Shown here: positions 45,491 to 53,145 of the stretch, in pieces
Position numbering within the stretch: position 1 is the first letter of the stretch
Layout of the letters: every line of letters begins with the position of its first letter
Assembly: GCA_965215225.1 (NCBI GenBank)
Contig: OZ244039.1
Coordinates: 1,612,001-1,676,000, forward strand
Direction of reading: 5' to 3'
DNA from: G965215225 sp965215225
Lineage (GTDB): Bacteria; Pseudomonadota; Gammaproteobacteria; CBDBNL01; JAAOII01
Length of the DNA stretch: 64,000 nt
Translations under genes and position numbers: made by a program
The notes under the pieces: generated by a model
The model's database searches: none
Seen by the model: only the letters and a program-made list of their open reading frames with translations
Told to the model about the DNA's origin: nothing

Positions 45491-46263
45491 GTTTGTTTTT
45501 AAGATAATCTTTCTTCGGTTTTATATTAAGGACAAATTTGATTTCTCTTCCACCTCATTGTTTCAATGTCGTTTTGTCGGTATAGCGCTAGTTGTTAACC
45601 CTCATGACTTGTTGCCAAATTATCCACTTACCTTGTGAAAATCAATCACAAGAATTGCTTTTCCGCCCCCTTGTTTCAATGTCGTTTTGTCGGCATAGCG
45701 CCAGTTGTTAAATCCAACCGAATGGCATACCGGTAAATTTTGAACAGAATGACTAATGACCCCCAGCTCCATCAGACCCGCTTAGACAATCTACCTTTCT
45801 CCTTAAACTAATAACTGATTTTTTGATTAGTCTATCAGCTTCAACCAAAATGGCATAGCGGTGATTTTTGAACAGGACTAGCAAACCTCAACTAAACCAG
45901 ACCCGCTTAGACAATCTGCTTCCCTCCCCTTATTCTTTCTAGCATAGCGCCAGTTGTTAAATCCAACCGAATGGCATAGCTAGTAATTTTTGAATAGAAT
46001 GACTAATGACCCTCAGTTCAACCAGGCCCGTTCGGATAATTCTCTCCCTCAAACTAATGGCTGATTTTTTTGACTAGTCCATCAGCTTCAACCAAAATGG
46101 CCTAGCGGTGATTTTTGAATGGAACTGGCGGACCCCAACTAAACCAGACCCGATTGAGTAATTCTCTCCCTCAAACTAATAGTTGATTTTGATTAGTCTC
46201 TTAGTTTCAACAAATGGCTGTTTGAATAGGACTTAGCTTTATTGGAATAATCGGTATTTTCTT
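45491..46263 (+). repeat. Orphan array of GLP lipoprotein gene 3' ends
   Basis: On the plus strand, four units near 45718, 45849, 45969 and 46096 read like the last ~80 nt of GLP1/GLP4. Each has an (A)AATGGCATAGC(GG)TGATTTTTGAA part, corresponding to EWRSWWFLN, then CCTCAACTAAACCAGACCCGCTTAGACAATCTGCT, corresponding to PQLNQTRLDNL. Between them is ATAGCG(C/G)CAGTTGTTAAATCCAACCG. No GLP gene adjoins on this strand, so the array is a remnant of a lost or moved paralogue. Nothing else is seen here. Confidence 0.6.
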
Positions 46264-47715
46264 TCAGTTATCCGTTTTTCCCTTCGGCAATGCGCAATCA
46301 AGTAGTTTTTTATTCAATGATGTATAGATGGGATTTTCAATGTCCCTTCCAGCAACCCTATCCTCTATTCTTGCTACTTTTTCTTCAACGATTTTGTTTA
46401 AACAGTTATCAAGTAGCTTTTTACGTTTCTCTTTCATACAGCACATCTTATCCTCCGCAATTTTTATTAATCTTTCTAAGTGCTTTGGATTTGCATTATC
46501 TATCTCATCAAGCTTGGGATCATCAAAAGTAACATCTAAACGAAAGTAGTGCCCCTTTCTCCAATAATCACGAAAAATGCTACGCATTACAGTATGTGCA
46601 TTGCTCATCTGATTATGGATCAATAACGAAAACCACCATCTTAGTTGCAAAAGAAGACGTTTTCTCGCATCCCCTTCTGTTTGATATGGAACGTAACTAC
46701 CTGTCCCGATTGAAAGAACATTCATATTCTCGGGGTTGCCATTTTCGTCATCTAAATCTCTAATCTCTTTATAGGCCATAAGAGATGGATTATTCGCATA
46801 AACACCGCCATCTACAAATCGGTGAAATTCTTTTTCAGGCTCTAAGCTTTCAGCCTCAATCGGGGGGAAATAGGCTGGTGCGCTTGAAGTAGCACGACAG
46901 ACATGATCTAACCAGAAATCTTCACCGCTTAATTTACAATTCTTCAATTTACAAGCTTCCAATTTGCAATCTTTCAATTTACCATCTTCCAATTTACAAC
47001 CTTTTACTTTACAATCTTTCAATTCACCATTTTTCTCAAGCGCAGAACGATGTTGGCAAAAACGCCATCTCCCTTTCTCCCCTGCTCTGCTGGTATCATG
47101 AGCAACAATAACACAAGGGCCCATCAATTGACTTAACTTTTTGCTTCTTAAGTCTAATCCTGATTTTTCTAACGCTTCTTTGACTTTTTCGTCTTCATAG
47201 AAAGAATTGTAAAATACTAACAAAATGATTTTTGACCACTGGCTTGGTATCTCAGGGAATAATTCTAATAATGCTTTTTCCAACCAACGTTTGACAAAAG
47301 CTTTTTTCATAAGTTCTTGATATTTAACTAATACTTCTTCTGTAGTCTCAAAGTGTGTTTCTTGGTTCGGAATCGTATCATCGAGTTTTCGCTTTGAACT
47401 CGTATCATTGGGTAGTAGATAAGCAACTGTCAAGAGTCCTCCAGCTGAGGTACCGGCAAAAAGATCAAAGAAGTAATGAATACGACAGTCATCAGCAAAT
47501 TTCTGTTCATCTGTCCATTTATTGTCCCATTCATCTTTATTTGATGCAGCCTTTAATTGAGCTAGCAAGCTGGTTTCCTTCAAGCCGGTTTTCTTTTTCA
47601 ATTCTTTAGCTAGTTTAGTTTGTAATTCCTTTTCTATCATACAAACCGACTTAGCCGTTAGAACTCCGCCAACCCCTCCCCCATCCAAACAAAGAACATT
47701 GTATTTTCTATCCAT
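46264..47715 (-). CDS. Patatin-like phospholipase with pentapeptide-like insert
   Basis: Serine lipid acyl hydrolase. The oxyanion motif LCLDGGGVGG is at residues 8-17, nucleophile elbow GTSAGG with Ser90, and catalytic Asp in RFVDGGVYANNPSL near residue 305. An insert at ~230-262 consists of KLxxC units (KVKGCKLEDGKLKDC and KLEACKLKNCKL), which have pentapeptide-repeat spacing (C at i-2 of a central L). Patatins of this type serve as effectors in some anti-phage systems such as CBASS, but no cyclase is next to it here, so its role is open. It lies in an IS30-scarred island. Confidence 0.85.
   Translation of the reverse strand: MDRKYNVLCLDGGGVGGVLTAKSVCMIEKELQTKLAKELKKKTGLKETSLLAQLKAASNKDEWDNKWTDEQKFADDCRIHYFFDLFAGTSAGGLLTVAYLLPNDTSSKRKLDDTIPNQETHFETTEEVLVKYQELMKKAFVKRWLEKALLELFPEIPSQWSKIILLVFYNSFYEDEKVKEALEKSGLDLRSKKLSQLMGPCVIVAHDTSRAGEKGRWRFCQHRSALEKNGELKDCKVKGCKLEDGKLKDCKLEACKLKNCKLSGEDFWLDHVCRATSSAPAYFPPIEAESLEPEKEFHRFVDGGVYANNPSLMAYKEIRDLDDENGNPENMNVLSIGTGSYVPYQTEGDARKRLLLQLRWWFSLLIHNQMSNAHTVMRSIFRDYWRKGHYFRLDVTFDDPKLDEIDNANPKHLERLIKIAEDKMCCMKEKRKKLLDNCLNKIVEEKVARIEDRVAGRDIENPIYTSLNKKLLDCALPKGKTDN
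46935..47030 (-). repeat. 15-bp coding repeats in the patatin gene
   Basis: About seven 15-bp units (AAATTGAAAGATTGC type on the coding strand) encode the KLxxC series. Period 15 keeps frame on expansion. Confidence 0.8.
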
Positions 47716-47745
47716 CTTAGTTAAAAGTTTTAATTAATCATAGCT

Positions 47746-47909
47746 CACGAATTTACATCATAAGTCCAAACCTTCTTGGATAGGACTATATAATCCCACC
47801 CAAAACAATCAATAGAAAGGTTTCGTGTAAAAAACATTATCCCCTCTTTTCAGAGAAAGAAAGATATATGATAGAAGAAATGAAACCCCATCCAATCATC
47901 GAATAGATT
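47746..47909 (+). mobile_element. IS30-family element, left-end remnant A
   Basis: Begins GAATTTACATCATAAGTCCA, the inverted repeat also present in remnants B and C, then an internal TATAAT promoter. The transposase start follows as HYPLFSEKERYMIEEMKPHP, with a stop 3 codons later. The rest of the element is missing. Together with 47910-48070, where nothing is recognised, it fills the patatin/DUF5675-like gene gap. Confidence 0.65.
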
Positions 47910-48070
47910 GGGACACTATTGAAAAAACTTGGGCGGCATTCACTATAAGCAGTGAGGCAGGCCCGCTTATCCGTCACTGAAAATGTTGAAAGAAATGGGG
48001 TCAGTAATACCAAAATGAAAGCGCATAAGGATTAATTATTTTAAGGAAAGTTGTGTATAATTCCCAAGAT

Positions 48071-48904
48071 TTAAGAAGTGATTTGAAATACCACATCCTT
48101 TTTCTCAGTGATCTCAACAAATCGATGCATCTCTTCGCGGCTACCACAAATCGTGTTTTTATCTAATGTCTTATAAGGCATTAGACCGCCCTTTATATAA
48201 TGATGTGCTTTCTTTTCACTACCACCATGATGAAGAAAAATTCCTGAGCGCCCCGGCACATTATCTAATAGATATATCCCGGTGTTACGAAACTTGCCAC
48301 TGGCACTCTCTTGATACCACCTCGCCAGATACTCGTCTTCTTCTATACAAGTTTTTGAAACCACATTTTCAAGCCCTTTATATGTTTTATTCAATTCATA
48401 AAACTTAAACCAGCCTTTCGTCTTATTCTCATTATTATCTTTTAATTCTACAATGGATAAGGTGCGTTTATTATCTAGTTGATAATCGCGCTTTACTATT
48501 GCTGTGAATGGCGCTTTGAAATCAGCAATGTCGGTGGTCTTGTGCTTACATTCCTGCTTGCGTTTATATTCCCGCTGTTCTTGTTGGTGTTCGTCTATTT
48601 TGTCCGCAATTTCTTTTCGTCTTCTAGACCCTCCCACAATGCTTGACAACAATGCGAGACCCAACAGAACGGCTTGAACCCACATCAAATACTTTAACAG
48701 ACTACCGAGGGCAAAATAGTCGGATGATGCAAACCGGCCGAGTAATTGTGCAATTAAGAGCCATAAGATAATAACAGTGAGAATGATAACCATCCCCCAA
48801 AAGATTTTGGAAATGCATATAAGAAACTTGCTGGGTGCTTCTGCCTTAGTAGAATCTCCACAAGTGAAAAGTGTTTTAATACAAGTGCAAACTGTTTTAA
48901 TCAT
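48071..48904 (-). CDS. Two-TM membrane protein with DUF5675-like C-terminal domain
   Basis: 277 residues. Two hydrophobic segments (WGMVIILTVIILWLLIAQLL ~35-54; YLMWVQAVLLGLALLSSIVG ~72-91), a charged coiled stretch to ~125, then a C-terminal domain. This domain has NTGIYLLDNVPGRSGIFLHH and GGLMPYKTLD, resembling DUF5675 (phage-associated domain with ..DVPGRSGI.iH.gN...G). TATAAT at 48911-48916 is exactly 6 nt from the ATG, predicting a leaderless transcript. Function unknown; phage ancestry is inference. Confidence 0.6.
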   Translation of the reverse strand: MIKTVCTCIKTLFTCGDSTKAEAPSKFLICISKIFWGMVIILTVIILWLLIAQLLGRFASSDYFALGSLLKYLMWVQAVLLGLALLSSIVGGSRRRKEIADKIDEHQQEQREYKRKQECKHKTTDIADFKAPFTAIVKRDYQLDNKRTLSIVELKDNNENKTKGWFKFYELNKTYKGLENVVSKTCIEEDEYLARWYQESASGKFRNTGIYLLDNVPGRSGIFLHHGGSEKKAHHYIKGGLMPYKTLDKNTICGSREEMHRFVEITEKKDVVFQITS

Positions 48905-48910
48905 ATGAGT

Positions 48911-48916
48911 ATTATA
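48911..48916 (-). promoter_or_regulatory. -10 box implying a leaderless mRNA
   Basis: TATAAT-N6-ATG spacing is identical to that before 40840. A start site ~7 nt downstream would coincide with the A of the ATG. Confidence 0.45.
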
Positions 48917-49008
48917 CGCTAATTGAAAGTTTTAAATAATTAAATATCTTACACCAAAAAACATGCGTTTTTATAAACTATTTTCATTTTTTCTATCTTT
49001 TATAAACC

Positions 49009-49200
49009 ATGAATTTACATCATAAGTGCAACACCTCTCTGACGGGACTATATAATCTCACCCAAGATAACTAACCAAGAGGTTTCAAAATGTGTAAAAA
49101 GCATTATACCTTCCTTTCAGAGAAAGAAAGATATATGATAAAAGAAATGAGAAAAGACGAAATAGCTAATAGCTGGGACATCTTAGCGCGCTACTCTTAA
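49009..49200 (+). mobile_element. IS30-family element, left-end remnant B
   Basis: Inverted repeat GAATTTACATCATAAGTGCA and ACACCT, the internal promoter ACTATATAATCTCACCC, then ATG and a frame MCKKHYTFLSEKERYMIKEM followed by RKDEIANSWDILARYS-stop. Only ~36 transposase codons remain. The following 49201-49432 shows no gene. Confidence 0.7.
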
Positions 49201-49432
49201 TTGGCTTAGGCACTTAGTTGATATGGCGGGTATCCCTCCATACATATTATTATGAAGATAAAAAGAATATCCACTCAACCAACTCTATCAGAATTATTAA
49301 TACACCCGAAGAAGTAAAAATGAAGATGCATTAGAATATAAAGTAGTAATTGTTGACTCTCGTTACAACTTAGTTAGTGCGTTACTAAAGAAGAGTAAAA
49401 GATAATCGCTTACAAAAGTAAAAAGCCATCCT

Positions 49433-49954
49433 CTATTTCTTTTTTTCAACACCTTCGGCAACTTTATCCCCAAACCAAAATGCTATACAGACAAACAACA
49501 CCTCAGTGAGCGTAGCTTTAATGACCGTATCATTTAGCATAGTATTATTCTCGGGGAAGAATATAGCTGCTGCAAAAAGAGCAAGCACCCCAAAAGTAAT
49601 TAATGGCCTTACTAGTCCTCTAAGAGCATCTACTATAGTAAATAGAACCCACGTAAGTTTAGGCGATTTCTCAGATAAAGTTGAGGTATATTTAGCTGCA
49701 TCATGCGTCCTTGCCGACTTCCTGTCTTCTGTGGCACTTTTAATTGCTTCTTTGCTAGCTTCAATCATTTGAGCTTTTAGTTCGCTATTCCCCTCTATTT
49801 TTGCAATAGCTACTTTCTGTCTTAGTTCTTCTAGTTCAAACTCTTTCATTTGTTTTTCATGTTTGCGTTCCTTCTGTTTATCATAGACATTAGCTATGAT
49901 CTTACCAGCTGGAAGAAGTGAACCACCAACCACTCCTAAAAGTCCTGTTATCAT
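49433..49954 (-). CDS. Holin-like small membrane protein
   Basis: 173 residues. A hydrophobic N-terminus (MITGLLGVVGGSLLPAGKII), an amphipathic Lys/Glu-rich helical middle (~27-85), then two hydrophobic segments (RPLITFGVLALFAAAIFF; ATLTEVLFVCIAFWFGDKVA) and a basic end VEKKK. The FWFGD+K pattern and layout resemble phage three-TM holins. Ribosome-binding site GGAG lies 8 nt before the ATG and a TATAAT at 49988-49993. Phage origin is inference; with the DUF5675-like gene it may be a lysis-module relic. Confidence 0.5.
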   Translation of the reverse strand: MITGLLGVVGGSLLPAGKIIANVYDKQKERKHEKQMKEFELEELRQKVAIAKIEGNSELKAQMIEASKEAIKSATEDRKSARTHDAAKYTSTLSEKSPKLTWVLFTIVDALRGLVRPLITFGVLALFAAAIFFPENNTMLNDTVIKATLTEVLFVCIAFWFGDKVAEGVEKKK

Positions 49955-50052
49955 AATTGTCTCCTAAATTGATTTAAATATTTTCTTATTATATGCCAAA
50001 AAGATTATATACCACAAAAAATAAGTAAAAAAATGAAAAAAATAATGGCGCG

Positions 50053-50505
50053 TGAATTCGTATCATAAATGCAACCTTCTTGGGTGGGACCATATAATCT
50101 CACCCAAGACAATCAATAAAGAGGTTTCAAAATGTGTAAAAAGCATTATGAATCGTTTGATTTATTTTTTGGTAGATCGTTCACTTGATAGTCGGGAGCA
50201 TATCTCCCTTCTACTTTCACCACCTCATCTTCGCGAATACTTGCCGGCGTTTTGGTATTAGGTTTCGTATCATCATCGCTGGGAAAGAGATGCCATTGAA
50301 AATATTGATAAACTCGTTCGCCAGTATCTACCGAAAGGAATGTCCTTACGAAATCTAACTAAGTAAGAAATAAGAAAAGTAATCAACCGATTACACCACC
50401 GACTACGAAAGTACCACAGATTTAAAACATCCGCTGAGGTGTTTCAACAACCCAGCGGGATAGATCATAATTTAGCAACAGGTGTTGCAGTTTAAATATT
50501 AATTC
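50053..50505 (+). mobile_element. IS30-family internally deleted derivative C
   Basis: Both ends are present. The left end is GAATTCGTATCATAAATGCA then ATATAATCTCACCCAAG and ATGTGTAAAAAGCATTAT. The right end is TTTAGCAACAGGTGTTGCAG and TTTAAATATTAATTC, whose complement matches the left repeat. Between them only the first codons and a frameshifted C-terminal part of the transposase remain (IDKLVRQYLPKGMSLRNL; ...TRGVSTTQR type decay). Length of about 450 bp makes it a non-autonomous relic. Confidence 0.6.
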
Positions 50506-50641
50506 GTCCCTTTGATTTCTTAGTTTATTCTAACTAATGAAAGCTTCTTTAGTGGGTGAGGCTGAAATGGGGTGTTGATTAGGAGTATCTAATGCATATT
50601 TTTTGTTGTTTTTGTCCCCGTTAAATACAGATTTTTTCTGG

Positions 50642-50647
50642 TATAAT
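50642..50647 (+). promoter_or_regulatory. Extended -10 promoter of the Cys-rich peptide gene
   Basis: TGGTATAAT, same form as the ssrA promoter, 67 nt before the start codon at 50714; a ribosome-binding site AGAGG lies 9 nt before the ATG. Confidence 0.6.
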
Positions 50648-50713
50648 ATATGCATAATTAATTTATTAATTAATTAAATATTTCGTTATTCAATTAAATA
50701 AAGAGGTATCATT

Positions 50714-50959
50714 ATGAAAATGACTGAGAAAGAAAAAGAGCAAATTTTGCTTGTCCTTGAAGAATGTGCTAAGTGTATGGGATGCGAACCAGAGGCAGCG
50801 GAAGCTCATAGTTTGATAAAGGTGGATAAATGTAAGGCAGCAAAGGTACTTTGCAAAGCTCTTTGTGGCCTTTCTGATATAAGCCCTAATCCGTGGACAA
50901 GAGGATTGTGTAAGCTTGCTATGGCCGGTGAAAAAATATTGTGCAGAGGCAAAGATTGA
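50714..50959 (+). CDS. Small Cys-rich helical protein, 81 residues
   Basis: No family recognised. The sequence holds eight Cys, several in close pairs (EECAKCMGCEP; VDKCKA; VLCKALCGL; RGLCKLA; KILCRGKD), on what looks like a helical scaffold, with many Lys and Glu and no signal peptide. It has its own strong extended -10, a good ribosome-binding site and a strong terminator at 51105-51133, so it is a well-formed autonomous unit. Flanking IS30 remnants C and D suggest acquisition. Candidates are a metal-binding protein or a disulfide-rich secreted or bacteriocin-like peptide; I cannot choose. Confidence 0.65.
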   Translation: MKMTEKEKEQILLVLEECAKCMGCEPEAAEAHSLIKVDKCKAAKVLCKALCGLSDISPNPWTRGLCKLAMAGEKILCRGKD

Positions 50960-51104
50960 AGCGGATAGAAAAACAGCCGTCGTAACAATATAGATAAGTC
51001 GCATTAATGCCGGCGGCACTGCTTAACGGATAAGCGATTATCCTATCGTTTCTTTTTGTAATCGCACTCACTAAGTCTGTCAAATAGGCAAGACATAAAA
51101 AAAT

Positions 51105-51133
51105 GAGGTGCCCTAACCGGCACCTCTTTTTTT
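51105..51133 (+). terminator. Rho-independent terminator
   Basis: 8-bp stem GAGGTGCC / GGCACCTC with 6-nt loop followed by seven T. It lies ~145 nt beyond the Cys-rich gene stop; 50960-51104 between them holds no recognised gene. Confidence 0.85.
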
Positions 51134-51306
51134 CTTGTTTTCAGTAGTTACGTTGGATATAAAATTTGGCAAAGAGGTGATATCTATTGGTTTTGCTTCT
51201 TTTTTGTTGCTTATATCTTGCAAAAGCAAAAATACTTTATGAAGCGAGGACGGGCAGCTAAGAAATTATCTGCTGGTATTTTATATCGAAAGGTTTGATT
51301 AATTAA

Positions 51307-51610
51307 CAGTGAGTTTTGCGACCACAAGAAAATTGCTGAGAAACTCAACTGCAAAACCTACTTCGCTACTCCTTATCGCAGCTGGGAAAGAGGTACCAAT
51401 GAAAACCTCAATGGACTCATTCGCAAGTATCTGCCAAAAGGAATGTCCTTCCAAAATCTACCCAAGGAAATAATAACTAAAATCATGACCCGATTGAACA
51501 ACCGACCACGAAAGTGCCTCAGCTTCGATACACCCGCTGAAGTGTTCCAACAACTCAGCGGAATCAATTATAATTTAGTAACAGGTGTTGCACTTTAAAT
51601 GTGAATCCGC
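51307..51610 (+). mobile_element. IS30-family element, right-end remnant D
   Basis: The frame from ~51319 reads CDHKKIAEKLNCKTYFATPY, RSWERGTNENLNGLIRKYLP, KGMSF...., then FQQLSGINYNLVTGVAL-stop. This is the catalytic C-terminal end of an IS30 transposase (RGTNENLNGLIR is a family hallmark). The right inverted repeat AGGTGTTGCACTTTAAATGTGAATC follows. Left part absent. 51134-51306 before it holds no recognised gene. Confidence 0.8.
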
Positions 51611-51635
51611 CGTTAGTAAAAAACGGCAGCGCTAC

Positions 51636-52022
51636 TTAAATTTCCCCCAGCTCACGCAGGTCACGTTCCTGCGCAGCATCCATCTTAGCCTCCTCATCAT
51701 CCATCCTTTTTTTGGATATCTTAATCATAGTATTTAATCCCTTCTCCCTAAGTGCCTTTATAAGACCAGGACCCAGGGTCAATTCATAATGATGGATGTG
51801 CGGTGATTTCTCCTCAAGGATTTTTCTTAAGACCCACACAATAGGCGGATGAATGCCACCCGCCCCTTCATAGTATCTGGACACCGATTTGGGCATCCAC
51901 AACTTAACATCTTCATAATCACCATCCACCATCCACTCGCCAAAATAGATAAGACGGGCTTTCTCAGTCTCATTAACTAGACCTTGACAAAAGTAGTAGC
52001 CGTAGCCATTCTTTTTACTCAT
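51636..52022 (-). CDS. Unknown protein, 128 residues
   Basis: No family recognised. Start 52022 (MSKKNGYGYYFCQGL) is chosen since the frame open to 52076 overlaps the preceding lipoprotein gene. The protein is soluble, with an aromatic N-terminus (YGYYFCQGLVNETEKARLIYFGEW) and a charged helical C-terminus (KKRMDDEEAKMDAAQERDLREL). It follows the small lipoprotein gene with no gap, so the two are probably one operon. Confidence 0.55.
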   Translation of the reverse strand: MSKKNGYGYYFCQGLVNETEKARLIYFGEWMVDGDYEDVKLWMPKSVSRYYEGAGGIHPPIVWVLRKILEEKSPHIHHYELTLGPGLIKALREKGLNTMIKISKKRMDDEEAKMDAAQERDLRELGEI

Positions 52023-52024
52023 AA

Positions 52025-52297
52025 TCAATAAATAGGGTTTGGTTTGGGGTAGGGATATATTCCAATAGTTATGCAAGCTAATCTGTTCTGCTCGAGGGCA
52101 TAAGTATAGAATTTACAATGCTCGCTATTATATTCGGGGGAGTGATAATTGCAGGTTCTTTCAATGTTAAGCCAGGTTCTTTCATAATCTTTAAGACATT
52201 GGGGTCTGGTATCTTTGGTAGGTGTTATGGTAGTGATGGGGTGGGTACCACAGCTGATTAATAATACCCCGCCCAAGAAGTAAGGTATTCTTTTCAT
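52025..52297 (-). CDS. Small lipoprotein, 90 residues
   Basis: MKRIPYFLGGVLLISC is a short signal peptide with lipobox LISC (Cys 16). The mature part has four more Cys (PQCLKDYE; RTCNYH; HCKFY; LACITI) and ends with a Pro/Tyr tail IYPYPKPNPIY. No family recognised. Located at the edge of the IS30-scarred island. Confidence 0.55.
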   Translation of the reverse strand: MKRIPYFLGGVLLISCGTHPITTITPTKDTRPQCLKDYERTWLNIERTCNYHSPEYNSEHCKFYTYALEQNRLACITIGIYPYPKPNPIY

Positions 52298-52785
52298 AGT
52301 TTTAGTTTAGTTATAAAGGCGGGCGGCTTGGCTAAACAATTAAAGGGGAGGTAAACCCAAAAAAAACCAACCCGCCCATAAATAATGAGCAGCTATAAAG
52401 CCACTCTTGAGGGTTAATACCTTATCACAAAAGCCTTGATTAGTTAACAATATTAAAGAAAATTATTATGAGTTGGAAGAATAGGGATCAACCCTACCCA
52501 AACGCTTTCACTGGTTAGAATAGTACATCAGAGGTTTCAAGCTATTTAACATAATGCTTTATTACGCCTATTTCCGTATTGTTATCTATCCTATATTAAG
52601 GAGGCATATCGGCTCGTGAATGCTTTCAATACATCTATTCCTGTATTGCTATCTATCCTATATTAAGGAGGCGTATCGGTGTGTGAATGCTTTACTAAAT
52701 ATATTCCTACATTGCTATCTACCCAATCGCCTAAAGAAACTATAATGAAATCTTTATAGACCAATCTATGAAACTATGAGAAATT
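52298..52785 (+). repeat. 67-bp repeat upstream of the DUF6804-like gene
   Basis: TATTCCTGTATTGCTATCTA and CCTATATTAAGGAGGC(A/G)TATCGG is present about 2.5 times (52570-52735, period 67), each with a perfect AAGGAGG (52598-52604, 52665-52671) and a GTGAATGCTTT start-like triplet 11 nt later, opening frames of 16-20 codons. TATAAT at 52741-52746 may be the promoter of the next gene. The rest of the region has short dispersed AT motifs only. Confidence 0.6.
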
Positions 52786-53127
52786 ATGAATAGACTATTT
52801 ATCTATATTCTCTTTATTGTTCCTAGCCTGATGTGTTTGGTGGCGGCGGTGATATTGGAGCTACCTGAATCCTATTACAGCATCTTGCGAATAATAGTTT
52901 TTATTTGTGCCATAGGTGTTGGTTATTTGTTTTGGCGGCATAATCACAAGAGCCTAGCAATCTATCCCTACATACTGGTGGCGATTGTGTTTAATCCTGC
53001 GACTGGTCTTTTCCCTAGTTTGTATGAGTCAATTCCTCAGCCCGCTTGGTTAGTAGCGGATTGGGTAGCCATTATTATCTTTTTGGGTGGGCTGTGGCTC
53101 TATAAAAAAGAAGAGAAGCCAGCCTAA
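52786..53127 (+). CDS. DUF6804-like four-TM protein
   Basis: Small integral membrane protein of 113 residues with four hydrophobic segments. The NPATGLFPSLYESIPQPAWLVADWVA stretch after the third resembles DUF6804 proteins (NP..P......W...D...A). Function unknown. The glycosyltransferase gene follows 18 nt later. Confidence 0.6.
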   Translation: MNRLFIYILFIVPSLMCLVAAVILELPESYYSILRIIVFICAIGVGYLFWRHNHKSLAIYPYILVAIVFNPATGLFPSLYESIPQPAWLVADWVAIIIFLGGLWLYKKEEKPA

Positions 53128-53145
53128 ATGTTATTTCACAACTGA

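Noticed and set aside
46264..48904. Complete CBASS operon around the patatin
   Set aside because: No cGAS/DncV-like nucleotidyltransferase, E1/E2 or HORMA gene lies next to it.
51373..51567. Minus-strand ORF of 64 codons
   Set aside because: Antisense of the IS30 transposase remnant D.
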